6,730 bases of DNA from Pseudomonadota bacterium (GCA_023417665.1 JAEZFA010000023.1:1-6730), one strand, 5' to 3'; shown: positions 1-6,605, counted from the first letter of the stretch. The notes: generated by a model from the letters alone, not told the origin. A program made the numbers and translations.

Positions 1-399
1 TTCGTAGCCCTTGGCGCCGAACCCGCAGAGAACACCACGCGCAACCGGCGACACATAGGAATGGTGCCGGAATTCTTCGCGGGCGAAGATATTGGAAAGA
101 TGAACCTCGACGACCGGAATGCCGATCGCGCGGATCGCGTCCTGCAACGCGATCGAGGTGTGGGTATAGGCGCCGGGATTAATCACGACGCCGGCGGCCT
201 TGTCGCGTGCCTCGTGCAGCCAGTCCACGAGTTCGCCTTCGTGATTGCTCTGGCGGAAGACGATGCTGTGGCCATGCCGTTTCGCGGCGGCCGCGCATGA
301 AGCCTCGATATCCGCGAGCGTGAGCGTGCCATAGACCGCGGTTTCCCGGCTGCCCAGCAGGTTCAGGTTCGGGCCGTTCAGGACATAGACGGTCGCCAT
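1..399 (-). CDS. aroQ: Type II 3-dehydroquinate dehydratase, 3' end cut by window edge
   Basis: Cytoplasmic type II dehydroquinase, which converts 3-dehydroquinate to 3-dehydroshikimate in the shikimate pathway to aromatic amino acids. The 133 visible codons start MATVYVLNGPNLNLLG and carry the family landmarks in order: NGPNLNLLG (residues 8-16), the lid loop with R18 and the catalytic-type Tyr23 in YG, INPGAYTHTS (73-82), EVHLSN with the expected catalytic His100 (98-103), and RHHSY with R111 (111-115). The family is usually about 145-155 residues, so only the last 10-20 are missing. The ATG at 397-399 is chosen because the first beta strand begins directly after it, and AGAGAA lies just upstream on the minus strand. 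An oddity is Thr20, where the family nearly always has Pro (REP). It lies 123 bases behind the DsbA-family gene. In related bacteria accB and accC often follow; that cannot be seen here. Confidence 0.96.
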   Translation of the reverse strand, partial: MATVYVLNGPNLNLLGSRETAVYGTLTLADIEASCAAAAKRHGHSIVFRQSNHEGELVDWLHEARDKAAGVVINPGAYTHTSIALQDAIRAIGIPVVEVHLSNIFAREEFRHHSYVSPVARGVLCGFGAKGYE

Positions 400-522
400 C
401 GGTTCTCTCGGGAGCCCGGGTTCGTGGAGGACAAAGCCGGCGCGGCAAAGGGGCCCGCGCGGCGGCTTTTTATAGAGAGGGCACGAGGCGAGGGGAAGGC
501 TAGGGCAAGTCCTTGATTTATC
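400..522 (-). promoter_or_regulatory. Spacer between DsbA-family gene and aroQ, with weak promoter-like pair
   Basis: This 123-base gap on the minus strand contains TTCCCC (plus positions 492-497) and TATAAA (469-474) separated by 17 bases. That is correct sigma-70 spacing, with a good -10 but a poor -35 (3 of 6 matches). If used, transcription would start near 462 and aroQ would have a leader of about 60 bases. The A/T-rich patch at 468-475 stands out from the GC-rich surroundings. aroQ may be transcribed both from here and by read-through from the upstream operon. This is inference only. Confidence 0.3.
435..471 (+). terminator. Rho-independent terminator-like hairpin with T-run on the plus strand
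   Basis: Arm 435-445 (AGCCGGCGCGG) pairs completely with 455-467, as 6 bp and then 5 bp with a two-base bulge (461-462) in the 3' arm. The loop is 9 bases (446-454) and TTTTT occupies 467-471. The form is that of an intrinsic terminator acting on plus-strand transcripts, but no plus-strand gene lies nearby. In the minus direction, which is how both flanking genes are read, the stem is followed only by TTTG, so termination would be weak; it may instead form a structure in the aroQ leader. Confidence 0.45.
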
Positions 523-1287
523 TTAACAAGCCAGCTTCCCGCACTTGCGGATCGAGGCAATCGCCACCGCCATGCGCTCATGCGGCAGGGCGCCCGGAAT
601 CAGCTGGTCGCCGAGGACGTAGCTCGGCGTGCCGCCGATCGCGAGCGCTTTGGCAAGCTGTTCGCTCTCCGCGATGGTCGCATCCACTTCCGGGCTCTTG
701 ATGTCCTTCTTGATGCGCTCGATGTCGAGGCCGGCCGCCTGCGCGGCGGCGAGGGCGCGCGCCATGTTGGCTTCGCCGCGTCCGCCGAGCAGCGCGCGGT
801 GGAACGCCCAGTACTTCGACGGATCCTGCATGCGCACGGCGATGGAGACACGCGCCGCTTCCACCGAGCCCGGCGACAGGATCGGCAGTTCTTTCAGCAC
901 GACCTTGAGGTTCGGATCGGCTTTCAGCAGCGTGCTCACGTCCTCGAGCGCGCGCTTGCAGTAGCCGCAGTTGTAATCGAAGAACTCGACCAGCGTGACG
1001 TCGCCTTTCGGATTGCCGATCACGACGCCGCGCGGTGAATTGTAGAGCAGCTCCTTGTTCGCGGTGATCGCCTGCGTGCGTGCGGCATTCTCCGCCTGTT
1101 CCTGCTTCTTGCGCAGTTCGAGGATCGCCTGCTCGATGATTTCCGGATTTTTCAGGATGTATTCGCGGACGATCTTCTCGATGTCTTCCTTGCTCTGCTG
1201 CGCCTGGACGGCGCCGGTGCTGAAGGAAAGCGCGGCCGCGGCGAGTACAATCGCGGGCAGGCGGCGAAGAAGGGAAGTAGTGGCCAT
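523..1287 (-). CDS. DsbA-family periplasmic thiol:disulfide oxidoreductase with ScsC-like N-terminal region
   Basis: A 254-residue protein predicted to be exported, which makes or reshuffles disulfide bonds in envelope proteins. The signal peptide has an RR n-region (8-9), a hydrophobic stretch (10-24) and a likely cleavage after A29 (VQA|QQ). Residues 35-65 form a charged helix (IEKIVREYILKNPEII) typical of the ScsC-type N-terminal segment, which in Proteus ScsC drives trimerisation. The thioredoxin fold follows: strand DVTLVEFFDYNCGYC with the redox pair C107/C110 (CGYC), an inserted helical domain (about 140-210), and the cis-proline loop GGTPSYV with P221. An extra Cys pair closes the protein (C249, C254). 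The start ATG has GGGAG nine bases upstream (plus 1297-1301). The gene lies 24 bases behind the M48 protease, so co-transcription is very likely. Oxidase versus isomerase activity cannot be told from sequence. Confidence 0.93.
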   Translation of the reverse strand: MATTSLLRRLPAIVLAAAALSFSTGAVQAQQSKEDIEKIVREYILKNPEIIEQAILELRKKQEQAENAARTQAITANKELLYNSPRGVVIGNPKGDVTLVEFFDYNCGYCKRALEDVSTLLKADPNLKVVLKELPILSPGSVEAARVSIAVRMQDPSKYWAFHRALLGGRGEANMARALAAAQAAGLDIERIKKDIKSPEVDATIAESEQLAKALAIGGTPSYVLGDQLIPGALPHERMAVAIASIRKCGKLAC

Positions 1288-1311
1288 TAAAGAGGTCTCC
1301 CGTAATGCGCC

Positions 1312-2754
1312 TTAGCGCTGACCTTGTGCGATCTTAGGCGGTTGAAATTTGATGATGTCGTCGGCACGGAGCCATCCCGGCGTTCCGACCTTGAAGCTTC
1401 GCTGCGCGCGGGTTGCAAGCGTCTTTGCCGCCTTGAAGTCGGCGTCGTTGAAGGCGGCATAGGCGGCGGAGAGATCGGCGTTGGCGCGGTCGCCGACCCG
1501 GGCGTAGGCGGTGGCAAGCTGGCGATGGCCGAAAGATGCGTTGGGCTCGCGCTGCAGCGCGAAGCGCAACTCGCGGATCGCTTCCTGCGCGTCCTCGTTG
1601 CTGCCGCCTTGCACCAGTGCCTGACCGAGCATCATGCGGATCAGCGCGTTGCCCTTGGAAAGATCGACCGCACGGCGCAGCGACGGAATGGAGTCCTTTG
1701 CGCGCCCGGATTCCAGCAACACCTGACCGCGCAACTCGTGGAAATATGGATTGTTCGGCTGCTGGCTGATCAGCGCGTCGATCTGCCGGACGGCGGCACC
1801 CACATTGCCCCAGCGATAGAGCGACACGGCACGGGCATATTGCGCCGGCATCGAATTGTTCGACGGCGGATAGCGCCGCGCGACGACATCGGGCTTCTCG
1901 AAATAGCCGGAGATTTTCGCGCGCATCATGTCGTGGCGATGCTGAAGCTCCGCAGAATCTTTCCGGTTGTAATAGGGGCTCGACTGCGCGAGCGACTCCA
2001 GCTGCGCGATGCGGTTCTGCGCGGTCGGATGCGACAGCAGATAGGGATCGACCTGCTGCGAGATGAACAGCTGGTCCTGCTTGAAGCGCGCGAAGGTTTC
2101 GATCATGCCTCGCGCCGACTGTCCGGTCGCGTTGAGATAGTTCACCGCGGCGCGGTCGGCCGCTTCTTCCTGGCTGCGCTGGTACGAAAGCAGCGTGCGC
2201 CGGATCACTTCCTGCGGCCCCATGATGATGCCGGGCGCGGCCTGGCCGATATTGTTGCCCTGACCGCTTGCCGCGCTCGCGCCGATCGCGGCGGCGCCGA
2301 TCAGCAACGCGACCAGTGCCGCGGTCTGCGCGGACGCAAGCTGCTCGCGGATCCGCGCGAGATGACCGCCCGCGATGTGGCCGGTTTCATGGGCAAGCAC
2401 GCCGATGATCTGGTTCGGCGTGGTGGACTGAAACAGCGCGCCGTAGTTGACGAAGATGCGCCGCCCGTCGGCAACGAACGCGTTGAAGTCGCGGCTGTTG
2501 ATGATGACGATTTCGATGTTCTGCTTGCCCAGTCCGGCCGCCTGCAGAATCGGCCGCGAATAGTCGCGCAGCAGTGCTTCGCTTTCCGCGTCGCGCAGCA
2601 CCGGGAGCTTGCCTTGCTGTGCGAGCGCGGGTCCGGGGTGGCTGCACAGAATCGCGGCCGCAGCGGCGAGCGCGACGCTGCCGCGCGCAAGGCGGGAGCG
2701 GCGAGGCGCTGGCAGGGTGGAAGCCGTCCTGCTAGCAGTCACGGGATCATGCAT
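1312..2754 (-). CDS. Exported M48-family zinc metalloprotease with C-terminal TPR repeats (BepA/YfgC-like)
   Basis: A 480-residue protein resembling E. coli BepA, a periplasmic protease and chaperone in outer-membrane protein quality control. It has a long basic n-region (18-25), a hydrophobic core (26-37) and likely signal peptidase I cleavage after A45 (ALA|QQ). The zinc site is HETGH (H122, E123, H126), with third ligand E196 in EEAAD (D200). H242 in LLSHPTAQNRI matches the position of the BepA His switch (His246). A hydrophobic segment (144-163) lies between the zinc motifs, where BepA has its membrane-facing plug. About four TPR-like helix pairs fill 304-440. The start is uncertain: the ATG at 2754 has no good Shine-Dalgarno, while an in-frame TTG at 2766 has AGGAA five bases upstream (2772-2776). 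The frame stays open to 3540, but that part overlaps the aminotransferase. It heads the operon with the DsbA-family gene. Confidence 0.92.
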   Translation of the reverse strand: MHDPVTASRTASTLPAPRRSRLARGSVALAAAAAILCSHPGPALAQQGKLPVLRDAESEALLRDYSRPILQAAGLGKQNIEIVIINSRDFNAFVADGRRIFVNYGALFQSTTPNQIIGVLAHETGHIAGGHLARIREQLASAQTAALVALLIGAAAIGASAASGQGNNIGQAAPGIIMGPQEVIRRTLLSYQRSQEEAADRAAVNYLNATGQSARGMIETFARFKQDQLFISQQVDPYLLSHPTAQNRIAQLESLAQSSPYYNRKDSAELQHRHDMMRAKISGYFEKPDVVARRYPPSNNSMPAQYARAVSLYRWGNVGAAVRQIDALISQQPNNPYFHELRGQVLLESGRAKDSIPSLRRAVDLSKGNALIRMMLGQALVQGGSNEDAQEAIRELRFALQREPNASFGHRQLATAYARVGDRANADLSAAYAAFNDADFKAAKTLATRAQRSFKVGTPGWLRADDIIKFQPPKIAQGQR

Positions 2755-2793
2755 CGGAAAGTTCAAAAGCGTTCCTACCGGGAAGCCGGACAG

Positions 2794-2822
2794 GCAATAG
2801 AATTGCGGAACCGGCGGGTCAA
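2794..2822 (-). promoter_or_regulatory. Predicted sigma-70-type promoter for the M48/DsbA-family operon
   Basis: On the minus strand TTGACC (plus 2817-2822; 5 of 6 to TTGACA) is followed after 17 bases by TATTGC (2794-2799). Transcription would begin near 2787, leaving a leader of about 20-33 bases depending on whether TTG 2766 or ATG 2754 is the start. The pair lies in the 108-base spacer between divergent genes. I see no comparably good promoter facing the aminotransferase. Confidence 0.5.
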
Positions 2823-2862
2823 CGCCCACGGAACGCACCGAATACGGCGATAGCGGGGCATC

Positions 2863-4071
2863 ATGCATTCCAGGCGGGAAGGCGGCGAAAGCGGCAGGCA
2901 ACAGGCTATAGCGCGGGCGATTCTGGCGCCGTCCGCGCGCAGCGATGTGCCGCCCTTCATGGTGATGGACGTCATGGAGCACGCCGCCCGGATCGAAGCG
3001 GCGGGGGGCCGGGTGATTCACATGGAAGTGGGGCAGCCTGCCGCCAACGCGCCCTCGACCGCGATTGCCGCGGCGAAAGCGGCGCTGGAGCAGGGCCGCG
3101 TCGGCTATACCACCGCGCTCGGCATTCCTTCCTTGCGCAACGCGATCGCGCGCCACTACCGCACCCAGCACGCGCTCGAGGTCGATCCGAATCGCATCGT
3201 GGTGACGACCGGCTCCTCGGGCGGGTTCATTCTCGCCTTTCTCTCGCTGTTCGAGCCCGGCGACCGGGTCGCGATGGCGTCGCCCGGCTATCCTCCGTAC
3301 CGGAATATTCTGCGCGCGCTCGGCTGCGTGCCGGTTGAGATCGAAATTTCCGCGTCCGACCGCTGGGCCATCACGAAAGAAGCGCTGCTGGCCGAGCATG
3401 CAAAGTCGCCGCTTGCCGGCGTCATCGTGGCCTCGCCCGCCAATCCCACCGGCACCATGATCGCGCCGGAGCAACTGAAGGACCTGATCGCATCCTGCAC
3501 GGGAGCCGGCATTCGCTTCATCTCCGATGAAATCTATCACGGGCTGGACTACGCCTTCTTCGGCGAGACGGCGGCGAAATTTTCGGATGATGTTTTCGTC
3601 ATCAACTCGTTCTCGAAATATTTCTGCATGACCGGATGGCGTGTCGGCTGGATGGTGGTGCCGGAATCATTCGTGCGCTCGGTCGAGCGGCTGCAGCAGA
3701 ATCTGGCGATCTCGGTGCCGACGCTTTCCCAGATCGCGGCGGAAGCAGCCTTCGAGGGACGGGAGGAAATGGATGTCATCAAGCGCGGCTATGAAGAAAA
3801 TCGCCGCATCCTGATCGACGGCCTGCCGAAAGCCGGGCTCGACGATTTCCTTCCAGCCGACGGCGCGTTCTATCTTTATGCCAACGTCGCGCGCTTCACG
3901 AATGACTCGCTCGGCTTCGCGAAGAAAATGCTGGACGAGGCGGGCGTTGCCGCGACCTCGGGCGTCGACTTCGATACTGCGCGCGGCAACCAGTATCTGC
4001 GCTTTTGCTATGCGGGCTCGGCCGCCGAAATGCATGAGGCGGTGGAGCGGATCGGGCGCTGGCTGAAATGA
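2863..4071 (+). CDS. Class I/II fold-type I PLP-dependent aminotransferase
   Basis: A 402-residue cytoplasmic enzyme of the aspartate aminotransferase superfamily, transferring an amino group between an amino acid and a 2-oxo acid. All PLP-site signatures are present: GYT with Y82; TGSSGG (116-121) for the phosphate; SPGYPPYRN (140-148); ANPTGT with N194; SDEIYHGLDY with D222, which holds the pyridine nitrogen, and Y225; NSFSKYFCMTGWRVGW with Schiff-base K252 and phosphate-binding R260; and LRFCY with R380, which usually grips the substrate carboxylate. No signal peptide is seen. The ATG at 2863 has only a weak GGGG (2855-2858) before it. The conserved part begins near PPFMVMDVM (30-38), so a start slightly downstream is possible, but no better ribosome site exists. 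It is divergent from the M48 gene and ends at a terminator hairpin. The substrate cannot be assigned from sequence. Confidence 0.95.
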   Translation: MHSRREGGESGRQQAIARAILAPSARSDVPPFMVMDVMEHAARIEAAGGRVIHMEVGQPAANAPSTAIAAAKAALEQGRVGYTTALGIPSLRNAIARHYRTQHALEVDPNRIVVTTGSSGGFILAFLSLFEPGDRVAMASPGYPPYRNILRALGCVPVEIEISASDRWAITKEALLAEHAKSPLAGVIVASPANPTGTMIAPEQLKDLIASCTGAGIRFISDEIYHGLDYAFFGETAAKFSDDVFVINSFSKYFCMTGWRVGWMVVPESFVRSVERLQQNLAISVPTLSQIAAEAAFEGREEMDVIKRGYEENRRILIDGLPKAGLDDFLPADGAFYLYANVARFTNDSLGFAKKMLDEAGVAATSGVDFDTARGNQYLRFCYAGSAAEMHEAVERIGRWLK

Positions 4072-4083
4072 CCGGCTGCAAAC

Positions 4084-4114
4084 AAAAACGCCGCGCAAAT
4101 TGCGCGGCGTTTTT
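4084..4114. terminator. Bidirectional Rho-independent terminator between convergent genes
   Basis: A perfect 13-bp inverted repeat joins 4084-4096 (AAAAACGCCGCGC) to 4102-4114 (GCGCGGCGTTTTT) across a five-base AAATT loop. The core is eight G:C pairs, flanked by five A on one side and five T on the other, so it is a classical intrinsic terminator on either strand. It sits 12 bases after the aminotransferase stop (TGA 4069-4071) and 18 bases beyond the stop of the opposing SH3 gene, serving both. Confidence 0.93.
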
Positions 4115-4132
4115 CGTCGTTCGGTTTCTGCG

Positions 4133-4528
4133 TCACCAGTTATAGAAGCGATCGCGCCACGGACGATAATAGGGGCGATACGGACGATAGGGCCGGTAAT
4201 ATCCCGGACCGTAATAAGGACGGGGTCCGTAATAAACGGGAGGCGGAGGCGCCGGCCGATAAACCGGCGCCGGACCATAGCCGTCGAGATAGGCCTGACT
4301 CGAATACCCGCGCAGGTTACGCCAGGCGATAAAGCACCAGCCGCCGTTGCAACGGCCGACGCGCGCCGTAACGCCGCCGGGAATGACGCCTACGGATGGA
4401 TGGTTGGTACCGGGGCCGGTACGCACATTGAGGTCGGCAGTGACGAGGACCGGCCGCGCTTCCGCAACGGTGGCCGCGCCGAGCATGACAAGCACTGCCG
4501 CGACTGAACTCTTCACAATGGACTTCAT
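4133..4528 (-). CDS. Small secreted bacterial SH3 (SH3b) domain protein with Tyr/Pro/Arg-rich tail
   Basis: A 131-residue protein in three parts. A signal peptide (1-25: KSIVK n-region, hydrophobic 9-20, cleavage after AEA before R26) indicates export. A compact SH3b domain (about 27-82) shows the usual markers LNVRTGPGT (33-41), VGVIPGG (46-52), a Cys pair C60/C65 around GGW that could form a disulfide, and a final GYSSQAYL. SH3b domains commonly bind cell-wall peptides, but the ligand here is unknown. The tail (84-131) is almost wholly Tyr, Pro, Arg and Gly, with YYGP twice and RPY three times in a row (112-120), ending in aromatic FYNW. The ATG at 4528 puts the signal peptide at the N-terminus and has GAGAG nine bases upstream (4538-4542). 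The frame opens further upstream to 4630, without a signal-like start. Convergent with the aminotransferase and downstream of rne. Confidence 0.87.
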   Translation of the reverse strand: MKSIVKSSVAAVLVMLGAATVAEARPVLVTADLNVRTGPGTNHPSVGVIPGGVTARVGRCNGGWCFIAWRNLRGYSSQAYLDGYGPAPVYRPAPPPPVYYGPRPYYGPGYYRPYRPYRPYYRPWRDRFYNW

Positions 4529-4748
4529 GTCCTTGAACTCTCTTGTTTGCTGCTGCCATCGGCGCTTCAGGCACCAAATACAGCCCCACGGGAACGGCAT
4601 CCAGTTTCCGGTGGCTATGTGGCGGCCCAAAGGCGCGAAAATGAACGCCAGCTAAACGCACGAAGACTTTCTTCGTTTCAGGGAAACGGAGAAAGCCGTC
4701 GTTTTACGGTTAGCGCAGTCTTTCGGCTCGAAGCGGGACGGGGGCGAG
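4529..4748. other. 220-base spacer between rne and the SH3 gene; no gene seen
   Basis: I see no convincing coding sequence, tRNA or promoter pair here. The rne-proximal half contains short overlapping hairpins: ACGAAGA/TCTTCGT (4660-4676), CGTTTC/GAAACG (4674-4688) and CCGT/ACGG (4696-4709). On the minus strand none is followed by a strong T-run, so rne lacks an obvious intrinsic terminator and may read through into the SH3 gene. Confidence 0.5.
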
Positions 4749-6605
4749 CTAGCGTCGCCACCACCCCTTTTTCGGTGCGGCCGCGGGCTCCGCGGCTGGG
4801 GCCGGAGCGGGCTCCGGTTCGCCGTTCTGCGAGGCGAGCGGCGGGCTGTCGGTGCGCTCATAGACCGAGTTGGACACCGGCGCTTCTTCGAACTTCGCTG
4901 CGGGCGGTGCTTCGCGCACCGTCGAGCGGCGTTTCGGCGCTTCCGCGACAGCCTCGGTTACGGCCGCAGCTTCCGGCGCAGGCACGGCAGCCGGTTGTTC
5001 GGTTCCGAATTGCGGCGCGGTGCCGGGATTTTCAGGCAGCACCTCGCGCGCTTCCGGCTGCGCGATGCGCGGCTCTGGCTGCGGCGTGGTGTCTATCTCC
5101 TCGAACTCCGCGGCCGGCACGAAGTTGCCGTCGGCCTCCGCGTTGTTGTCCGCGCGCTGCTCGTCGTTCGGGAAACGGTCGCGGCGATTGCGCCGTCCGC
5201 CCCGGCGGCCGCGACGGCGGCGCTTGCGCTCGCCGTTGTCGTTCTGCGACGCGCCGTCTTCGCCATGCTGATCGTTCTGTTCGACGTCGCCGTCCTGCGT
5301 CGGCTGCGCTGCGGCAAAGTCTTCGCCCTGCGAATCCTCGGCAGCTTCGGCATCCGCGCGCGGCAAAGGCTCGCGGCCGGAATTTTCGCGACGTTCGCGT
5401 CCGCGTCCGCCACGGCGTCCGCGCCGCCTGCGGCGACGGCCGGAATCACCGCCTTGCTGGTCGTCATCGCTCTCGGCGGCATCGGCGGCGGTTTCGTCCG
5501 CTTCCTCTTCCGTATCCTCTTCGACCTCGATCGCTTCATCGGTCTCGGCGAGCGCCTCGGCCGGAAGCTCCGAGCCGGGACGCGCCAGCGCGGGATTGGC
5601 GACACCGCTGGCCGGTCCGCCTTTCTCGACTACGAAATACTGCTGGCCGGTGATCGTGGTGTCGGATTCGACAATGATCGCCACGCCGAAGCGGCCTTCC
5701 AGATCGCGCAAATGCGCGCGCTTGTGGTTCAGAAGATAGAGCGCCGTATCGGGCCGCGTGCGTACGACCAGGTCGTTCGCCGCGGACTTCAGCAATTGTT
5801 CTTCCAGCGCGCGCAACAGATGCAGCGCGACCGAGGACACCGAACGCATGTGGCCGGTGCCGCCGCAGGTCGGGCAGATTTCGGTGGAGCTTTCCAGAAC
5901 GCCCTGACGGATGCGCTGGCGCGACATTTCCAGAAGGCCGAAATGCGAAATACGGCCAACCTGAATGCGAGCGCGGTCGTTCTTGAGGCAATCCTTCAGC
6001 TTCTTTTCGACAGAGCGGTTGTTCCGCTTTTCTTCCATGTCGATGAAGTCGATGACGACCAGACCAGCAAGGTCACGCAGGCGAAGCTGACGGGCGACTT
6101 CTTCCGCAGCCTCGAGATTGGTTGCGAGTGCCGTCTCTTCGATCGAATGTTCGCGGGTCGAGCGACCGGAGTTCACGTCGATCGAAACCAGGGCTTCGGT
6201 CTGATTGATGATCAGATAGCCACCGGATTTCAGCGTAACCTGCGGCTGAAGCATGCGGTCGAGCTGCGCTTCGATGCCGGAGCGCGAGAAGATCGGGTGG
6301 ATGTCGCGATAGGGCTGAACCACCTTGGCGTGGCTCGGCATCAGCATCTTCATGAAGTCTTTGGCTTCACGATAGCCTTCTTCGCCCGAGACGATGATCT
6401 CGTTGATGTCCTTGTTGTATAGGTCGCGGATCGAACGCTTGATCAGCGAGCCTTCTTCATAAACGAGGCACGGCGCAGTCGAATTGAGCGTCAGCGTGCG
6501 GACGTTTTCCCACAGGCGCATCAGGTATTCGAAGTCGCGCTTGATCTCGACGCGTGTGCGGTTTGCGCCGGCGGTGCGAAGAATAACGCCCATGCCGTTC
6601 GGCAC
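4749..6605 (-). CDS. rne: Ribonuclease E, catalytic core and C-terminal scaffold (part downstream of an in-frame stop)
   Basis: The larger part of RNase E, the endoribonuclease that starts mRNA decay, processes rRNA and tRNA and scaffolds the degradosome. Numbering from the first in-frame start codon after the premature TAG (GTG, 6603-6605) gives 618 residues. GVILRTAG (6-13) is the 5'-monophosphate sensing segment. DNase I-like motifs SIDVNSGRSTREH with D143 and VIDFIDM with D186 match the catalytic Asp303/Asp346 of E. coli RNase E, and CPTCGGTG (C244, C247) is the Zn-link. From about 331 the chain is low-complexity: acidic 348-386, Arg-rich 390-407, acidic 418-458, Arg-rich 460-477, then Pro/Ala/Glu-rich to the terminal KKGWWRR, resembling the PNPase-docking motif of Caulobacter RNase E. 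The natural start is beyond the right edge. A protein starting here would lack the S1 domain. Confidence 0.9.
   Translation of the reverse strand: MPNGMGVILRTAGANRTRVEIKRDFEYLMRLWENVRTLTLNSTAPCLVYEEGSLIKRSIRDLYNKDINEIIVSGEEGYREAKDFMKMLMPSHAKVVQPYRDIHPIFSRSGIEAQLDRMLQPQVTLKSGGYLIINQTEALVSIDVNSGRSTREHSIEETALATNLEAAEEVARQLRLRDLAGLVVIDFIDMEEKRNNRSVEKKLKDCLKNDRARIQVGRISHFGLLEMSRQRIRQGVLESSTEICPTCGGTGHMRSVSSVALHLLRALEEQLLKSAANDLVVRTRPDTALYLLNHKRAHLRDLEGRFGVAIIVESDTTITGQQYFVVEKGGPASGVANPALARPGSELPAEALAETDEAIEVEEDTEEEADETAADAAESDDDQQGGDSGRRRRRRGRRGGRGRERRENSGREPLPRADAEAAEDSQGEDFAAAQPTQDGDVEQNDQHGEDGASQNDNGERKRRRRGRRGGRRNRRDRFPNDEQRADNNAEADGNFVPAAEFEEIDTTPQPEPRIAQPEAREVLPENPGTAPQFGTEQPAAVPAPEAAAVTEAVAEAPKRRSTVREAPPAAKFEEAPVSNSVYERTDSPPLASQNGEPEPAPAPAAEPAAAPKKGWWRR
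4752..4775 (-). other. Predicted PNPase-docking motif at the RNase E C-terminus
   Basis: The last eight codons before the TAG stop encode PKKGWWRR. In Caulobacter crescentus a C-terminal RNase E peptide with a GWW motif binds polynucleotide phosphorylase; that is prior knowledge. The identical core here suggests the degradosome contact is conserved, which is inference. Confidence 0.6.

Noticed and set aside
2643..2654. Possible lipobox cysteine (C37) in the M48 leader
   Set aside because: The residue before the Cys is Leu, not Gly/Ala/Ser, so it does not fit signal peptidase II; ALA|QQ fits signal peptidase I.
1324..2853. Long plus-strand open frame (509 codons) opposite the M48 gene
   Set aside because: Its translation shows no domain and is a reverse-frame product of GC-rich codon usage; the minus strand encodes a clear protease with a zinc site.
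2767..3540. N-terminal extension of the M48 frame
   Set aside because: The extension runs antisense through the well-supported aminotransferase and the predicted promoter; the signal peptide begins properly near 2754-2766.
4529..4630. 34-codon upstream extension of the SH3 protein
   Set aside because: It would bury the signal peptide internally; the ATG at 4528 has both a leader peptide and a GAGAG ribosome site.
4547..5653. Plus-strand Arg/Ala-rich open frame
   Set aside because: Low-complexity shadow of the rne C-terminal tail, with no start signal or family features.
4995..6422. Long plus-strand open frame (475 codons) opposite rne
   Set aside because: It lies fully antisense to recognisable RNase E sequence and lacks any domain; the GC-rich third-position pattern explains it.
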